Assembly: GCF_037975245.1 (NCBI RefSeq)
Contig: NC_092567.1
Coordinates: 4,472,214-4,536,213, forward strand
DNA: 64,000 nucleotides
From: Apostichopus japonicus
Lineage: Eukaryota; Echinodermata; Holothuroidea; Aspidochirotida; Stichopodidae
Direction: 5' to 3'
Notes under the pieces: model-generated
The model's input: only the letters and a program-made list of their open reading frames with translations
What the model was told of the DNA's origin: nothing
The model's database searches: none
Shown here: one piece after another, positions 26,527 through 39,207 of the stretch
Layout of the letters: each line of letters begins with the position of its first letter
Position numbering within the stretch: the first letter of the stretch is position 1
Translations under genes and position numbers: made by a program

Positions 26527-27591
26527 TTAGACCCCGGTCACACGTACATTTTCTCAGACATAACGATGGTCCGACGGTACGATTTGCATGTGACCGCTCT
26601 CTACTATATATGATCTGACGATCGTCCGACAATCGTCCACTAAAGATGGTAATTAACATCATTAGCCCCTAATTAACCATGGTCCGACCATCGTTAGCAG
26701 GAAGAACCATGCGTGTGACCGCAATTGCGTTGTCCGACTACGCATTTTAGCTTAAACACTGACCTCGGTCGGAAATCCCCGATTTCAATCCCTTGACATA
26801 GCGACGCGTGCCTAGATACATACGATGTAAACAAAACAAACCTGCACTGCACTGCATACTGTACACTAATACATGTACTGTACAAACACACGTACGGTTT
26901 AAACAACACAACAGTCAACACTCCGGACAATTCGACAAGACAACTCCTAACAGCGGCCACTACTCACGATAAAACCTGGGCGGAACAAGAAGTCCTGACA
27001 CTAATTGATATATTTTGGGGGGAGTAGATACAGAGTATGATGGAAAACCCCGTCAGGAATAAGGAGGCGTTTAGGAAGTGTGCGGAAATGATGGCGAAAG
27101 AGGGATACGGACGCATACACATTACCGTGAGTAGTGTGTGCTGGGCTTGCATATCCATAATATTTCGCTGTGTATTACGAATGAATATGCGTTAACACGC
27201 TCTCTGTCGGCGAACAGCGGCTTCTTGTCTTTGCAGTAATGCTTCTTCCAATATGTGACGCCTCCTCCAATACAAATCCTATACAAATCTAAGAACCAAT
27301 GAAGCGCTACTGCAAATTGAGCTCCCATCGTCATCATCTACTACTTACATCTAAAAAACCCGCGAAACATCGTTAAAACCGTGACCCTTGACCTACCGAA
27401 CTAAACTGCGCATGATAGCTTTGCAAAAGCATAATTAACTCACTGATGCACTGTGTCCGAAAAAGAACATAGTACAAAGTAATGTGAGTAGGCTACGTGT
27501 GACCGCTACCGTAGTTAGTTTAATATGGTCGGATTATAGTTAAGAATCGATGGTCGGAAGATGCAATTGTATACGTGTGACCGGGGTCTTA
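26527..27591 (+). mobile_element. PIF/Harbinger-like DNA transposon, deletion derivative
   Basis: The element is 26530-27588 (1,059 bp). Both ends carry the perfect 17-bp inverted repeat GACCCCGGTCACACGTA, flanked on each side by TTA (26527-26529 and 27589-27591). A 3-bp TTA/TAA duplication is the hallmark of the PIF/Harbinger superfamily. Sub-terminal motifs such as ATGGTCCGAC recur on the left and ATGGTCGG on the right. Only a broken Myb/SANT-like frame is present; no transposase catalytic region was seen, and the element is too short to hold one. It is therefore a non-autonomous derivative. Confidence 0.85.
26944..27126 (+). pseudogene. Myb/SANT-like DNA-binding protein remnant of the Harbinger element
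   Basis: The frame reads TWAEQEVLTLIDIFWGE, a stop (TAG at 27025), then IQSMMENP and NKEAFRKCAEMMAKEGYGR, ending before a GTGAGT donor-like site at 27127. The W-x-E-x-E-x-x-x-L-I start, the central (R)NK-x-x-F-x-K-x-A-x-x-M-A-x-E-G block and the G-Y-x-R end are the layout of the trihelix Myb/SANT-like domain carried as the second protein of PIF/Harbinger transposons, where it binds the ends and helps the transposase. The internal stop indicates it is non-functional as read. Lying inside the TTA-flanked element agrees with this identity. Confidence 0.6.
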
Positions 27592-28989
27592 GTAAAAGCC
27601 AACAGAAATGTACACAATCTTAATATCTTGCCCCCAAAAAAGGAATAAAGCCCTTCAGTTTTTTTTTTTTTTTTTGCCTTGCTGTAAAGTTTATTCAAAC
27701 AGAATGACTTGAACCCTTTTTGTAGATTATTTTTAGTAACATTAGTTTTCAACTATTTTTTAATCTTTCACTTTCTGATATTTATGTTCATATTGATGTA
27801 CGTATTTTTATATTTCCTAGTCTTTGGTTCTCCTATTTATAAATATTTTATATTTATACTAGGGATAACGGAAAGGAAATGAACAATATATGCGCCGGAC
27901 TTTTTGTAATATATTCAAGTTATATATTTCTTACGGAAACTCTAAGTGTATGTTATTTGAACAACGGTATAGCAATATTATAGTAATTAGCCTCAGCAGG
28001 ATTTTAGAATAGAAATAACTTCAGCCCCAATTCTTACATGTATAGGAAGGTGAAGCTAGTATGTACAGTATATGTATTATGAAAACTGTGATAGGTGTTA
28101 TTTAAGTTTCGATGCTGGTCAAAGAGCAACCAGGTTTCCAATGAGTTCAAGCATCTATCAAACTTATAAAAAATATCATCAAACTGAAGAAAGCTTTTGA
28201 GTGCCATTTGATGCATCGATACTGTTAACAGCTATGTAAATATTACATCCATTAAGTTATTCTTGTCATCCAAACATTGCTGTAAACGGATCATCCAGCT
28301 TCTCCAAAGGAGAATCTACTGTATATATAAGATGCTTTTAACAAAATCCAGAAAGCAATATACGACAAAGGCTTAGTATATATCCGCGACGCAAAAAATA
28401 GATTCATGTGCGTGATCTTTTTCAACATTGTGTTCGTATACAGCGTCACAAAATACATGTCCAGTTCTTTGGTTACCAAGGTATCTAAACAACAGAACGA
28501 AGTAGTAGGATAAAAAAAAATAATAATTATTGCAAGATCTTCTTCTAGAGTTAATTCCGAACCACGAATATAATATTTTCACAAATTACAAAATAGCCTT
28601 CAATTTTCTTTCATCTTATCAATAAACGTATCACCTCTTCCTTCATTTATATAAATCGCCAAATGTCCAGCATTCACATTCTGGTAAACAGTGAGTCGGA
28701 TGTTTACAAGCAATTTCGTTTATATATGCACTCCACACACAAATAATAGGCAATAAAAACCAGTTTCTGATATGATTTTAAAACCATACTAGGAAAAACA
28801 ATGTTGAAACGCGCTGCTTCGCATCGGTCACCATCCGTTACATTGCCAGTTCAATCTCATTTCTGATCATAAATTACAGGTATTTAATGTCATATAGACA
28901 TTAGTGTACGTGGAGCCGTCGTAGGAACATTTACCTGATAAATGTGAGTTAATAATTGAGTAAGATTGAACTTAGAAGAAGATTAGCAA
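27592..28989. other. Non-coding stretch
   Basis: A poly-T run lies at about 27660-27675. No gene signal was recognised. Confidence 0.4.
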
Positions 28990-29580
28990 AAGTGCACTTC
29001 TGTACTTTGTGCTGTTTTTGCTACAATCTGCTGGTAGCAAACTTGACCGTAAAAGGAATGAGAAGTACTTGAAAACACCATGTTACTTCAGTCCACCAGG
29101 GAATATTAATTATTAAAGTAAGTTTTTTAACAAACAAATATCTATGACACTAAATTTATGGGACACAAATTGCCTAAATCTGGTTAAACGACAAATAATA
29201 CAATAATCATTAGCAGTCACGTGATTGTGACAACATATCTAGATGTCTTTGTTAGTTGCAGGGTATCCAATAATTATGCGAATATTTCACGGTTTGGTCA
29301 ATTTACAACCTATGACGTAATAGGCAGCTTTAGTTAATAGAAGACCAACCTCTCCTAACACCAGAGAAAACGAAGAAAATGAGCATATCCAGTGAAATCC
29401 AGGGAGCCTGCTACAAAACCAATATGCAAGGGCAGCTATACAGTAAGCTACAGGGTCGGCTAAATGGACTGTTGTGACTACTGTTGTATGTTTCATGATG
29501 AACATTTGCCCCGAAATTAAATTAGCATAAACAAGAACGGTGCAACATGTTCGAAAACATTGTACGGTTTCATATTTAAT
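28990..29580. repeat. Segmental duplication, copy 1
   Basis: Much of this block aligns with 30784-31650 in the same orientation. Shared anchors include TTTTTGCTACAATCTGCTGG, GTTAGTTGCAGGG and TTGTACGGTTTCAT (TTATACGGTTTCAT in copy 2). A minus-strand open frame of 72 codons (29287-29505), hydrophobic, lies in this copy but its frame is not clearly kept in copy 2, so I do not call a gene. Confidence 0.75.
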
Positions 29581-30783
29581 GTAGATCGAGATGGTGACGT
29601 AAAAGCCGGATATGTTCAGTGCATTCCTTTAGGTGAAGACATTCTTTGATTAAGATATTTGTTAATGCCATTGATTTTTACTACAGCTAAGTTTTGGTTC
29701 AGAAGAATAATACCAATGTTTCACGAGGATTTTTAGTGGTATGTTGGAAACGTTAAGCAGCGTCGGTTATGTCAATTATGTTGTTCAAAGTCATACATGC
29801 TACCAGTGTTCTACTAAATGTTGAAATGATATGCTTAGTTATTAATTATCATATACCAATGCTCGTGATTTACTTACAGACTTTTATCTCAAAAAATATA
29901 TTTTAAAGATATGTATTTCTGTTCACTTCCAGATTTTTATAAGTTTGTTTCTATACGTTTGGAATAAACGTGATGCAAACGTCTACGTGAGTTGTTCCTG
30001 TATTATTTGGCGCCCTCAACTCTCCACTCAATCCTAGACATTAATGATAAGTAATGAATGAGGCTGGAATGTCTGGGTGTGACAATAAATTATCCTTAAC
30101 ACTTGAAGATAATTATCAAGATAAAATAAATAATTAGGGGATGACAAATTATGAATATTTAAATCAGATTACCAGTTACCGACTATAACGTAATTAGAAC
30201 AACTCCGCTTCCAAGCCCTACCCCACCCCGGATCCTGACACCTTCAAAATCGTCTACTGTATGTACATTGTGTCTGTTCAAACCGTCATGCTGGAAATAA
30301 TACGAATATTTGTCTTATATTCATATTTTATCAAGTGATTGCATATGTTTTGGTTACCATGGTATCCGTACAAGATAACAACAAAGCGGGTTAATAGAGC
30401 TACACAATATACTACAGTTTCTTTCTGTTTTCTAATTTATTCCCATTTTACACGAATATAATAATCCTACCCCCCCCCCCCAAAAAAAATATTAGATCGG
30501 AACCCTTTATACATACAAATGACCATGGCAAGCATTACCATTCAGAAGAATACACCAGAGTTTAATGGTTTCAAATAACAACCAGACCCGTCCTTTCATT
30601 ATATCAAAGCCTGATTGGACCCACACACTTATGTCAGTCACGTGTACACTAATATGGATAAATTATAATTTAAGCAAGTGATCCTTCAAATCCCCTGAAG
30701 CTTTCTAAGCAAAATAGTTAATTTACTAGCAAGATTTAATTCCAAAGAAAGTATACCATAATGCATATTTCTAGTTTATGTAT

Positions 30784-31650
30784 TTTGTGTTGTTTTTGCT
30801 ACAATCTGCTGGTAACAAACTGGACCGTTAAATGAAAGATAAGGACCTTGAAAACATAATGTTACTTTATTTCATCAAAAATCACACCAGGAAAGATGAG
30901 AGTAGGTAGAGATGCTAAAGGTTTGGAAACAAACAAATAAAACATGACAATAAATTTGTGGGGCAAAATATTGTCTGAATCTGATTAAATAACGATAAAT
31001 ACCTCACTAGTATAAGTAGCAGTCATGTGGTTGTAACAACATACCTAGATCTCTTAATTAGTTGCAGGGCTATCCAGTTATGTGTGTATAATATATGGAT
31101 TGGTCAACGTTATAACCTATTAAGTAGCATGCAGCTTTATTTCATTTTATTAAAACGGTTACGCATTGACTTAATGCTCAACATTATTTGAATTACTACG
31201 AAATTTTTACTACTTTTTATTACTACGAAAGTATAGAAATCAACTTACAATAAGTTTTTAGAGTCAAATTCCACATATTTCTGTTCATATTACTAACTAC
31301 CAATTTTACCCCCTCACCATCTTGTGCATTTGAGCAATTCGCAAAATACCATAGAAATGGTTAAATTTAATTTGATTATTAATTACTTGAATCAAGACCA
31401 ACATTTAAAGTAATATATCTGTTAGTGTTATAATGCTCAATGGAAAACCCACCTCTCACACCAACAGAAACAGCTAAACACCTAAACGTGACCAGTTAAA
31501 ACCAAGGAGCTGCTACGGTAAGATACAGGGTCAGTTAAACGGACTGTTATACGACTGTTGTTATGTGTTATGATGAACAATTACACAGCAATTACAAGAA
31601 CAAGCCTGTTCAATATGATTTATAACATTATACGGTTTCATCGCAAAATA
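30784..31650. repeat. Segmental duplication, copy 2 (with insertion)
   Basis: It matches 28990-29580 with many substitutions and small indels. An extra block of about 260 bp (see 31172-31440) interrupts the alignment. Confidence 0.75.
31172..31440. mobile_element. Insertion flanked by 10-bp direct repeats
   Basis: TAATGCTCAA occurs at 31172-31181 and again at 31431-31440. The sequence between them has no counterpart in the sister copy at about 29337. This is the pattern left by a transposable insertion with target duplication. The interior is AT-rich with no coding capacity, and no terminal inverted repeat was evident, so the class is unknown. Confidence 0.5.
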
Positions 31651-32110
31651 AACGTTGATTTTTTTAGATGCAAAATTCACAAAATTTGGATATTGATAAA
31701 ACGGCATGTGTCAAAACGATTGTACAATACATATATAGCAAACCTGTCCAAAAGTCAATCTTTTAGCTATAACTACATGTGTGAAATATCAAACTGACAC
31801 GGATATTGTATATATTATAGAACTAATGAGATTCATTTAGAGTTTTAGACCATGTTCGCACGCAATATTCCATCCGCTCTTTCCCCCCTCCAGGAAGTAG
31901 GAGCGGGAAAAGATGTCTGAAAGTTCGTTATTTACGTCAGCACTTTTAATATTACCAGCTACACGTAAGCTTCACAGATAATGTAACACTATAGTTATTT
32001 ATTTACACTTATTGGGGACTGCAAACAGTGCTAGGGAAGCATAACGCAAACAAGCTGACCAGACTTGCATTACTAGCAATAGCTGAAAGAAAGGTGATCA
32101 AACTCGTTAC

Positions 32111-32172
32111 CTGCCATTGACCGGTTTGTAGATTCAGACGACGATACTTGTCAGTGTTGATATAATTCCAAA
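32111..32172 (-). CDS. Candidate 62-bp internal coding exon
   Basis: On the minus strand a long pyrimidine tract ending TTTTTCATCAG precedes the exon and GTAACG follows it. Only one frame is open: it enters in phase 1, gives WNYINTDKYRRLNLQTGQWQ, and exits in phase 0. The exit phase could join the phase-0 exon at 23151-23186 on the same strand, about 9 kb downstream, but that link is only inferred. The residues look like ordinary globular protein. No family is recognised. The same bases can be read as an ATG-initiated frame with a hydrophobic start from 32215, a less likely alternative. Confidence 0.4.
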
Positions 32173-33358
32173 CTGATGAAAAACATAAAAGAGAGATATA
32201 TAATGATAGGTGCATACTTAATCTTTGTTGGTCTGGAATGAAATCATAAATATTATAATAACGAGATTTATGTTGGCCCTCAATGATAACTTCATATTAG
32301 CTGAGTAATCAATCTAGTTGATTCCTTAATTTTGATCTTATTAGTTTGATATCATTATCATATCAGTAATATAGCTGATCAGTCTACAAATCCTTATATA
32401 TCAGTAAGATTATCGATCAGTTTACTATCATTATCATCTCGAATACGTCAGGAATACGTTATGAGAGTGTCAGAAAATGAAGTCCAAATATCGACGGTTT
32501 AGAATATTCTAAATAATGCACAAACTGACTTTGACTTCGACTTCATCGTCTCTGAATCTCTCTCTAAGCTGTTATCACGGGATACGTTAGTAGCTATTAT
32601 ACACACGTCTGTCAAAAATAGTCAAGCATTTAATTGATCGAGCAAACGTGTTGTTTACACTAACTACTTTTGAGATTGATCAATGATGACATTATCAGCA
32701 GTGACGTCACTCCACCATTATCAATGAGATTCTCGATGTGTCCTTTAAACACAGAACAATAAACGAGCGTACACTGTGTACGAGTCCGAGAAATAATGTT
32801 GAGGGGTGGAGATAGAGAGGTTTGTATGTATTTACATTACTATTAATTAATTTAAATAATGAATGTAGGTAGAATCTTATTATAGATGTGTTATTGTACA
32901 GGGAAATGAAACATTTGATTGCTCGTGATGTTTGTAAAGCTACCCGATTTCAAGATATTCAGCTTTATATAACAACGCATTAGTGATGTCATCAAATACC
33001 ATGAAAACTAATAATTTAAATATTGATGATAGAAAAAGACTAAATGTATTTGTAATTACTTAATTGAGTTAAATTACGGAGCTACAAGACTGGACAAATC
33101 ATCTGTAACTAACTGCACGTCCCTAGTTTCACTGTTATGATTCAGTTACAATACTTGTGACGTTATGACAAATGCTCGTTTCCATTAAACTCAAGAAACA
33201 CGTATCTATTTTGAATAACCATGATAACTCCTTTTTCATCAGAGACTACCATAGCCTTCAGCATAGTTGCATCCATGATAATTTGCATGATCCAAGCGGA
33301 GGATGAAAAGTTCTCTTGAGCATTAGTTTTATTTAATGAGTAAAAACAGTCTAGGTCT

Positions 33359-33440
33359 GAGTCGGGTACTCGAATACCCGGGTACCCGACTTAACATTCG
33401 AGTACCCGAATCGAAAACACACAAAACGGGTACCCGTTTT
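33359..33440. repeat. Palindrome-rich GGGTACCC/TCGAGTACCC cluster
   Basis: Within about 80 bp the word CGGGTACCCG or a one-base variant occurs several times in both orientations, separated by TCGAATACCC and TCGAGTACCC. Nested dyads allow several alternative hairpins. It is GC-rich in an AT-rich setting. Confidence 0.8.
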
Positions 33441-33858
33441 TTGAGAGGGGTGCGCGTAATTGCTACGCGATTGCTTTCATGATTTCACGCTTTGATTAAT
33501 CAAGACACGCGAATACGGAAGATTATTTCAATGAAATAACTTTCTTGTAAATGTAGATGGCTGTTTTAATTGCTTACAACTTCTAGTTTCAGCCATTCGT
33601 AATGGTTCTTTTTCTTGTGTGGATAAAATCATTCAACACTGAAAACGAAAATATTATACCGGTAAAAACTAATCAAGATTGAAATATTTAATCCATCGCA
33701 ACAGCAACTGTGTACGTACAATAATATAATACCTCTTCAAAACATAGCACATGCCTTCTAAACAATTGCCGATTTGCAGGTAATTAAAAGTTGTTAACAA
33801 GGCTACGCTTCTGTGTGTGTGTGTGTGTGAGTAAGAAACCGATGTGGTCATAGGCTAG

Positions 33859-34073
33859 CATGTGGTCGAAGATAGCAGTAATAATAAAGTATTCCATGGA
33901 TAGTTCAGTTCCAGCTAACTGTCTTACAATTTGAGATAACAAGCAGATGGTTAGGCTAGATTTCCCCATTGACTTAGGCTGGTGGTTGGCTACCATGTGG
34001 TCAAAGATAGCAGCAATAACGAAAGTATTCGGTGAGTATTTTAGTACCAGCTAACTGCGACACAATTTGTGGG
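33859..34073. repeat. Tandem duplication with about 135-bp period
   Basis: The block beginning CATGTGGTCGAAGATAGCAG near 33859 recurs as CATGTGGTCAAAGATAGCAG near 33994; both continue through AAAGTATTC and CCAGCTAACTG. Both copies have diverged slightly. Confidence 0.75.
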
Positions 34074-34291
34074 TTTGTGATTTTAGGCTTCTATGTGGTT
34101 GGTTATTTGTGGTGATTTTACGCAAACGTAGTTTGTCGAGTGCACATGTCTTTGTTGTCATCAAGCAGCTAACTCTGGTAGTCCATAGCAAGTGCTTTCC
34201 TCTCATAGTTGTAGCTACTGTATACGTTCGTGCATATGTAAATATTGGAATTCTCAAAATTGCTATATTTTTTTCATTCATTTATTAATAG

Positions 34292-34453
34292 AAGGAAATA
34301 CTGGCAAGGATATTAACGGGATGTTAAGATGGATTATAGACGGGATAACAAAACAAATAAAATCGCGACTTTTTATTAAACGTTTATTCCAAATGCGATG
34401 GTGTATCGATGAATCGCTACACAGTCACAGCCGTAATGTATGTATAATTTCAG
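34292..34453 (+). CDS. Candidate 162-bp symmetric (1-1) exon
   Basis: A pyrimidine-rich acceptor (TTCATTCATTTATTAATAG) and the donor CAG/GTGAGA bound 54 codons open in only one frame, with phase 1 at both ends. Symmetric phase-1 exons are common in shuffled extracellular modules. The product includes NTGKDINGMLRWIIDGITKQ and later MRWCIDESLHSHSRNVCI, with two cysteines. No domain is recognised. Overlapping frames on both strands weaken the call. Confidence 0.28.
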
Positions 34454-35470
34454 GTGAGAGCTGAAATTTATTTACGGCACTTCCCGTATTGGCAATTTTC
34501 TACATGCGTGATTTAAAATAAAAAACTGCGAGAATGGCGCAATCCCGCGGCTAATGCAAACCCTGGATCGCAGTAAAAGAAACAGTCGGAAGTATTTTTA
34601 TGCAAGGTTTTTTCTTTCCATGTCCATTTGTATATTTATTATACATCAAAACATGAAATTCAGTTGTTCATAACAAAAGTAGTATTGCTTGAAAACGTAT
34701 ATTTCGGAGATGTAATGTAAGGTGGCATAGTGATCTGCCATGTATGTACATTTTACATTTTGTTTGACTAGTGACGTATATACCATTGCAGTAAGACGCA
34801 CATGTACTGTAGCTATTTTGTAAAATCACCCCAACCCCACCCCCCCCCCCCCAAAAAAAAAAGAGATACCATAACAACCAAGAGTAAATAGCACATGAGC
34901 AAGAAGCGCGGCGTTAAGTATTTATACCTCCCCTCCTGCACCCGACCACTCTCACATTCGTTTGGCTTTAACTCACTTTAACGACTACAATGAATCCTAT
35001 AACGTCTTCCTTTTTTTTAGACGTATGTAGACAAGATGGTGGACCATACAATTGAAAACATTAAAAAACCATTACTGATCTTTTCTTGTATTTAGGCGTT
35101 GACCGATGAATAAGACTACTTGAATTGTATCTGAATCCCTGTCTTAACTACTACTTGCAAGATTAGTGGTTACTCTAATATTTAATTTTTCTTTCTGACA
35201 GTTTAGCATCTCAGCGAAAATCAAACAAACATATTAAGTTAAAAATTCGACAGATAACACGCGTTAAATGGAATAAAGTATACATCGTTACCTCATTAAG
35301 TATATAATACCGATGTAAAACTGTACCGAATCGATACACAATATGTATATTGATGGCTAGAAAATTAAACTAGTACTCATGTAATAAGCATAAAACATGT
35401 TTTATGACCATTTCGCTTTGTATGCAGATTTACAAACCAAAAATGTAAATTAGATATTTTTCTTTGATAG

Positions 35471-35668
35471 TTTAACGTTGTTAAAGGGTGTGATGCGAAG
35501 ACCCCGGAAGCGGCAGAAGTTTTAGATAGGGTCGTCAGTAGCAAGCTGAACCTCAAAATTGTACAGAACGTTTCTGAGAGCTCAAGCGGGATCGAGGGGC
35601 TTTCTCTGGAATATATTTCAAGCCCTGGTTGGTTCCACGAGGGGAAACCCCTGAAGTTTTTGCATTTG
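35471..35668 (+). CDS. Candidate 198-bp exon, possibly leucine-rich-repeat-like
   Basis: The acceptor TTTTTCTTTGATAG leads into exactly 66 open codons ending at a GTGATA donor-like site; both ends are phase 0 and the other frames contain stops. The product includes TPEAAEVLDRVVSSKLNLK, then LSLEYISSPGWF and GKPLKFLHL. The alternation of short Leu-x-x-Leu segments (KLNLKIV, GLSLEYI, PLKFLHL) suggests a leucine-rich-repeat protein such as the LRR region of an NLR-type receptor; this is an inference by eye. GC content is higher than the flanks, as expected for coding sequence. The first in-frame stop lies 30 bases past the proposed donor, so it could also be a terminal exon. Confidence 0.45.
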
Positions 35669-38600
35669 GTGATATCCCTTGTTCTCTCGTAGCAAGTTTA
35701 AAGCACTAAAACACAGAACAGATGTAATAAATAAATTATATTTATCTATAATGTATTCCAAGCAGGCTGGTGTGGATCCGATGGACTTAAGGGGGAGGAG
35801 GGAGGGGGGGGGGGATGGGGGCGAATCCTCTGAAAGCTGCTTCATTTTATTAGCCAAATATATCCAATATATCCAAATCTAGGGAAATGGAGACGTAAGG
35901 GGAGTAACAGACAGACCGATTCTGTTTTCTTTTCTTCGTTTTTGTATTATAACTCTTACTTTCGTAAGTGTATTAATTAAACAAATAAAATATGGTTTTA
36001 AATTCACATATAGTTCTAAATGCTTTCTCTCATATCATTACCCACATTTTATTTCTACTATTATTTTTTCAAGGCAAATCATGCATGGATGTTAATGTTC
36101 GCCAATACATGTAGATTGTACTCTTTTCAAGCGCCGATCAAGGGGATGAAGGGGTGTTCCCCCCCCCCCCACCACGCATTTCAAACTAACTTAGAATAGT
36201 TAAAACACAATATTGCGTTTAGACTTAGATATTGGACATAATTCAAGTCATATAAGTCTAACTATGCCTCAGAAGGTATCATTTGAAGTCAAACTTCCCC
36301 TTTTTCTGGGGAAAGACCACATACCCCCCCCCCCCTTCTTACTTCCCATATATGATGTTGGCTTTTTCGACCCTCTCTTCCTGTAAAAAAAACTGCAGAA
36401 CGAGTTTTTTATCTTTGCCTGTTTAAAGTCGTTATGCTAATTAAACTATTCGTATATTTCGAGTACGATACATCTAGCACGAACAGTTCCCATACATTTG
36501 GTCTGTGGTTTGTTTTCGCTTATTTTTTAATAAACTTTGCAGCAATTTCAGAGACACAAGAACTTCGTTTGCAGAACTTGGAAAAGAATTTAAAAAACTT
36601 CGCGGCTTTATTCTGCAATTCAGATTGAAAGACTGGTTTAAGCGGTGGTGTGGATGTGTTTAAGTATGTGTGTTTAACGGGGGGGGGGGAGGAGGTGTAG
36701 GAGGGGGGTTGACAGACTCCGAGATGCACAACATTACTTCAAAACCTTACACGATAACTGTCGCAGTGTAATTAAGTTGCCCAAGGTGTGTGAACCAACT
36801 ACATTTTAGGAAAGAGATTTAAAGCATCAATTGATTTGATGGCTACTCACAAAACATCTTGTAGTGCAGTGATCTCGAAGGAGAGAAATGAAAGGAATAT
36901 GACTTATCTTTAAATCAGCCAAGCCTAGCAATATTAAGTGTTGTTATGTTTCTATTATTCAGTTTGTTGTTTACTATCACAAGACTCTGTTTTGGGTGTC
37001 TCCTACATATAAAATGGCAACCATGTGTTGCTGATTCATTACTCTATTGTTTGTGAATCAACAACAATCAACAAGTCAACAGGCAATCATGAATAGTTGG
37101 TCAAGCCTTGAGAAAAATGTAAGAAATTTTAAGTGGGACCATTATGACGTCATTGTGACAATACCTTTCACGTTTCTTGACTTGAAGGATGATGGAATGA
37201 ATCCAACCGGAATAGTGTCTGGCAGATCGTAGAATAGAAACCTATGGAGAGAAGTAGAGTGATCATCATGTAAGATGTAGAAGACGTAGAAGAATGTCCT
37301 CCTAGTCAGGTTTATTGTTTACTAAATCAATGAAGATAAACAAAGAAAACAATAAATAACAAGGAAATAAATCACATCTGGTTGATCATTATGATCAGAA
37401 TTAATTATCATCACAAGTTTTGTGTTCAAACGATTCTACGAAAAATAAACTAGAATGGAAATAGTATTGTAGATAATAATGATAGTTGGAACTGCTGTAT
37501 GGAAATTGTATGTGGTTGATATTGTGAAATGTACAGTATAGCCGTCCACATTATCAGAATTGGCTAAACTGTTTACATTTTACATTATCAATTAAGATAA
37601 AGTTATTCAAACATGTAGAAATACAGCATTGTACACAACAAACGGAGTAAACGAAGTAAATCCTCGTAACAACCGTTTGCCATTTTTCGCTCGGATCACG
37701 TGATTTATATCGTATGTTATTTTCGGCAAATGTATTGATGATTTAGTTCTTCCTCGTGAATCCTCGCTTTAAATGAGAACTAAAATGTCTGAGATTGTTA
37801 GAGCTCAGTGGTAAGATACGAAATCTAGAAATGATTAATCTTTAAGCTGACAAAATTGTTTCTTAATCTTAAAAGAGTTTAAGATGCTACAAATTGCATA
37901 TTTCAATGTAATGGCGGGATAACAAACCTGCAAAACATACACTAAAACAGAGGAAGATTGTAAGGGAGAGCGGTAGGAGGGTCGAGGACATAGCAACATT
38001 TTCTACTGGGCGAAACAACTGTTCCTCTCGGATGATTTCAGTAAAAGGTAAACACAAAATGTTAATATTACATGAACAAGACAGGTATACCAAGGATCCT
38101 TACCTATTTAAATATTTATTCAATATCAACCTTTAATAATTTTAACAAATTGCACGAGTTATTTCGTCATTGATCCAAATCCAATTTAATAAATATTATA
38201 ACATTTTTTAGTGGAGTTGATAAGAGTTTCCCCAACCAATTCACAATCAAATCATCGTATTCAAATATGTTCTCAATGAAGAGCTGCATGTGTCCAAAAT
38301 ATCCAACTCCCTTCATACCTAGTAATTGTTACAACTTCATGTTCTTACTTTTTATGAAGAATCCCAATAATGTGATCTTCGTTGATTCGCAAAAGAAAAG
38401 TGTGATTGGAAGGTGGAGGCACAAACACTGAGGTGCAGTGGAGCATGTGACTTTGATTTCACGCAAGAAACCACTAAACTGTCAAATTATGTTAAACCTC
38501 TCAAAATGAATACTTTGTGCATTCCTTTAAACAAAAAAGAATGCACAGAGTAACAAATTCATGTATTTGAATGTTTTTAACAAAAGTTTACTTTATACCG

Positions 38601-39132
38601 GTACTTTTGAATTACATGTTTTATCATAATTAATATTGTTAAGCCAATTAGCAATTTTTAGAAATAAAGGCACCTATTACAAAAATACAACAAGAGGACA
38701 CTTTAATTACAAAGGTGGGAACTGTTAAGTTTCATTAACAAATGGAGGCCAATTTGCAGGGTACTCAGAAAAGTAGAGGAGCATGTGCCTAATCACCCCC
38801 CCCCCCACCCGCCACCATGACATGTGGGGAGTTTACAACACTCGTTTTCAGCAATCAGATTTTGTTATATCTTTCTAAATATGACTCTTTTCATATGGAA
38901 CCTTGAATCTTTGTGGTACCATATGATTATTCATTATCATTGTTGTAGCGGGCTCAAAAAGCAGGCACCCCTACAAAATTCTGTTTTTAAACAAAGGGAC
39001 ATCCCCTCATCAAACCATTTTAGTTTCTAGACAGTTCTTCCTTTAGAAGCACCCCCATGTATATAATCAGAGATTCCGTCCGTCTGGAATGAAGACTGTC
39101 TGGATATAGGTTAGGGCCTTGTGTGTGAGGAC
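35669..39132. other. Mostly non-coding, poly-G/poly-C runs
   Basis: Runs lie at about 35798-35820, 36160-36172, 36325-36337 and 36679-36712. A pyrimidine-rich tract ending TTTGCAG at 36541 is followed by 28 open codons to a stop at 36628, which could be a terminal exon but is not recognised. A perfect TGACGTCA is at 37145-37152. Confidence 0.4.
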
Positions 39133-39207
39133 CACACATGAAACTTACAAGCAAGTGCCCTACAAAGAGATTTACTGTTTGTCCTTTATTTCATTATCCT
39201 ATCAGGT
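39133..39207 (+). repeat. Perfect 75-bp direct repeat, copy 1
   Basis: Identical over 75 bp to 40499-40573, 1,366 bp downstream. It begins CACACATGAAACTTACAAGC and ends ATTTCATTATCCTATCAGGT. Here it is followed by ATGTTGAG. Confidence 0.97.
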
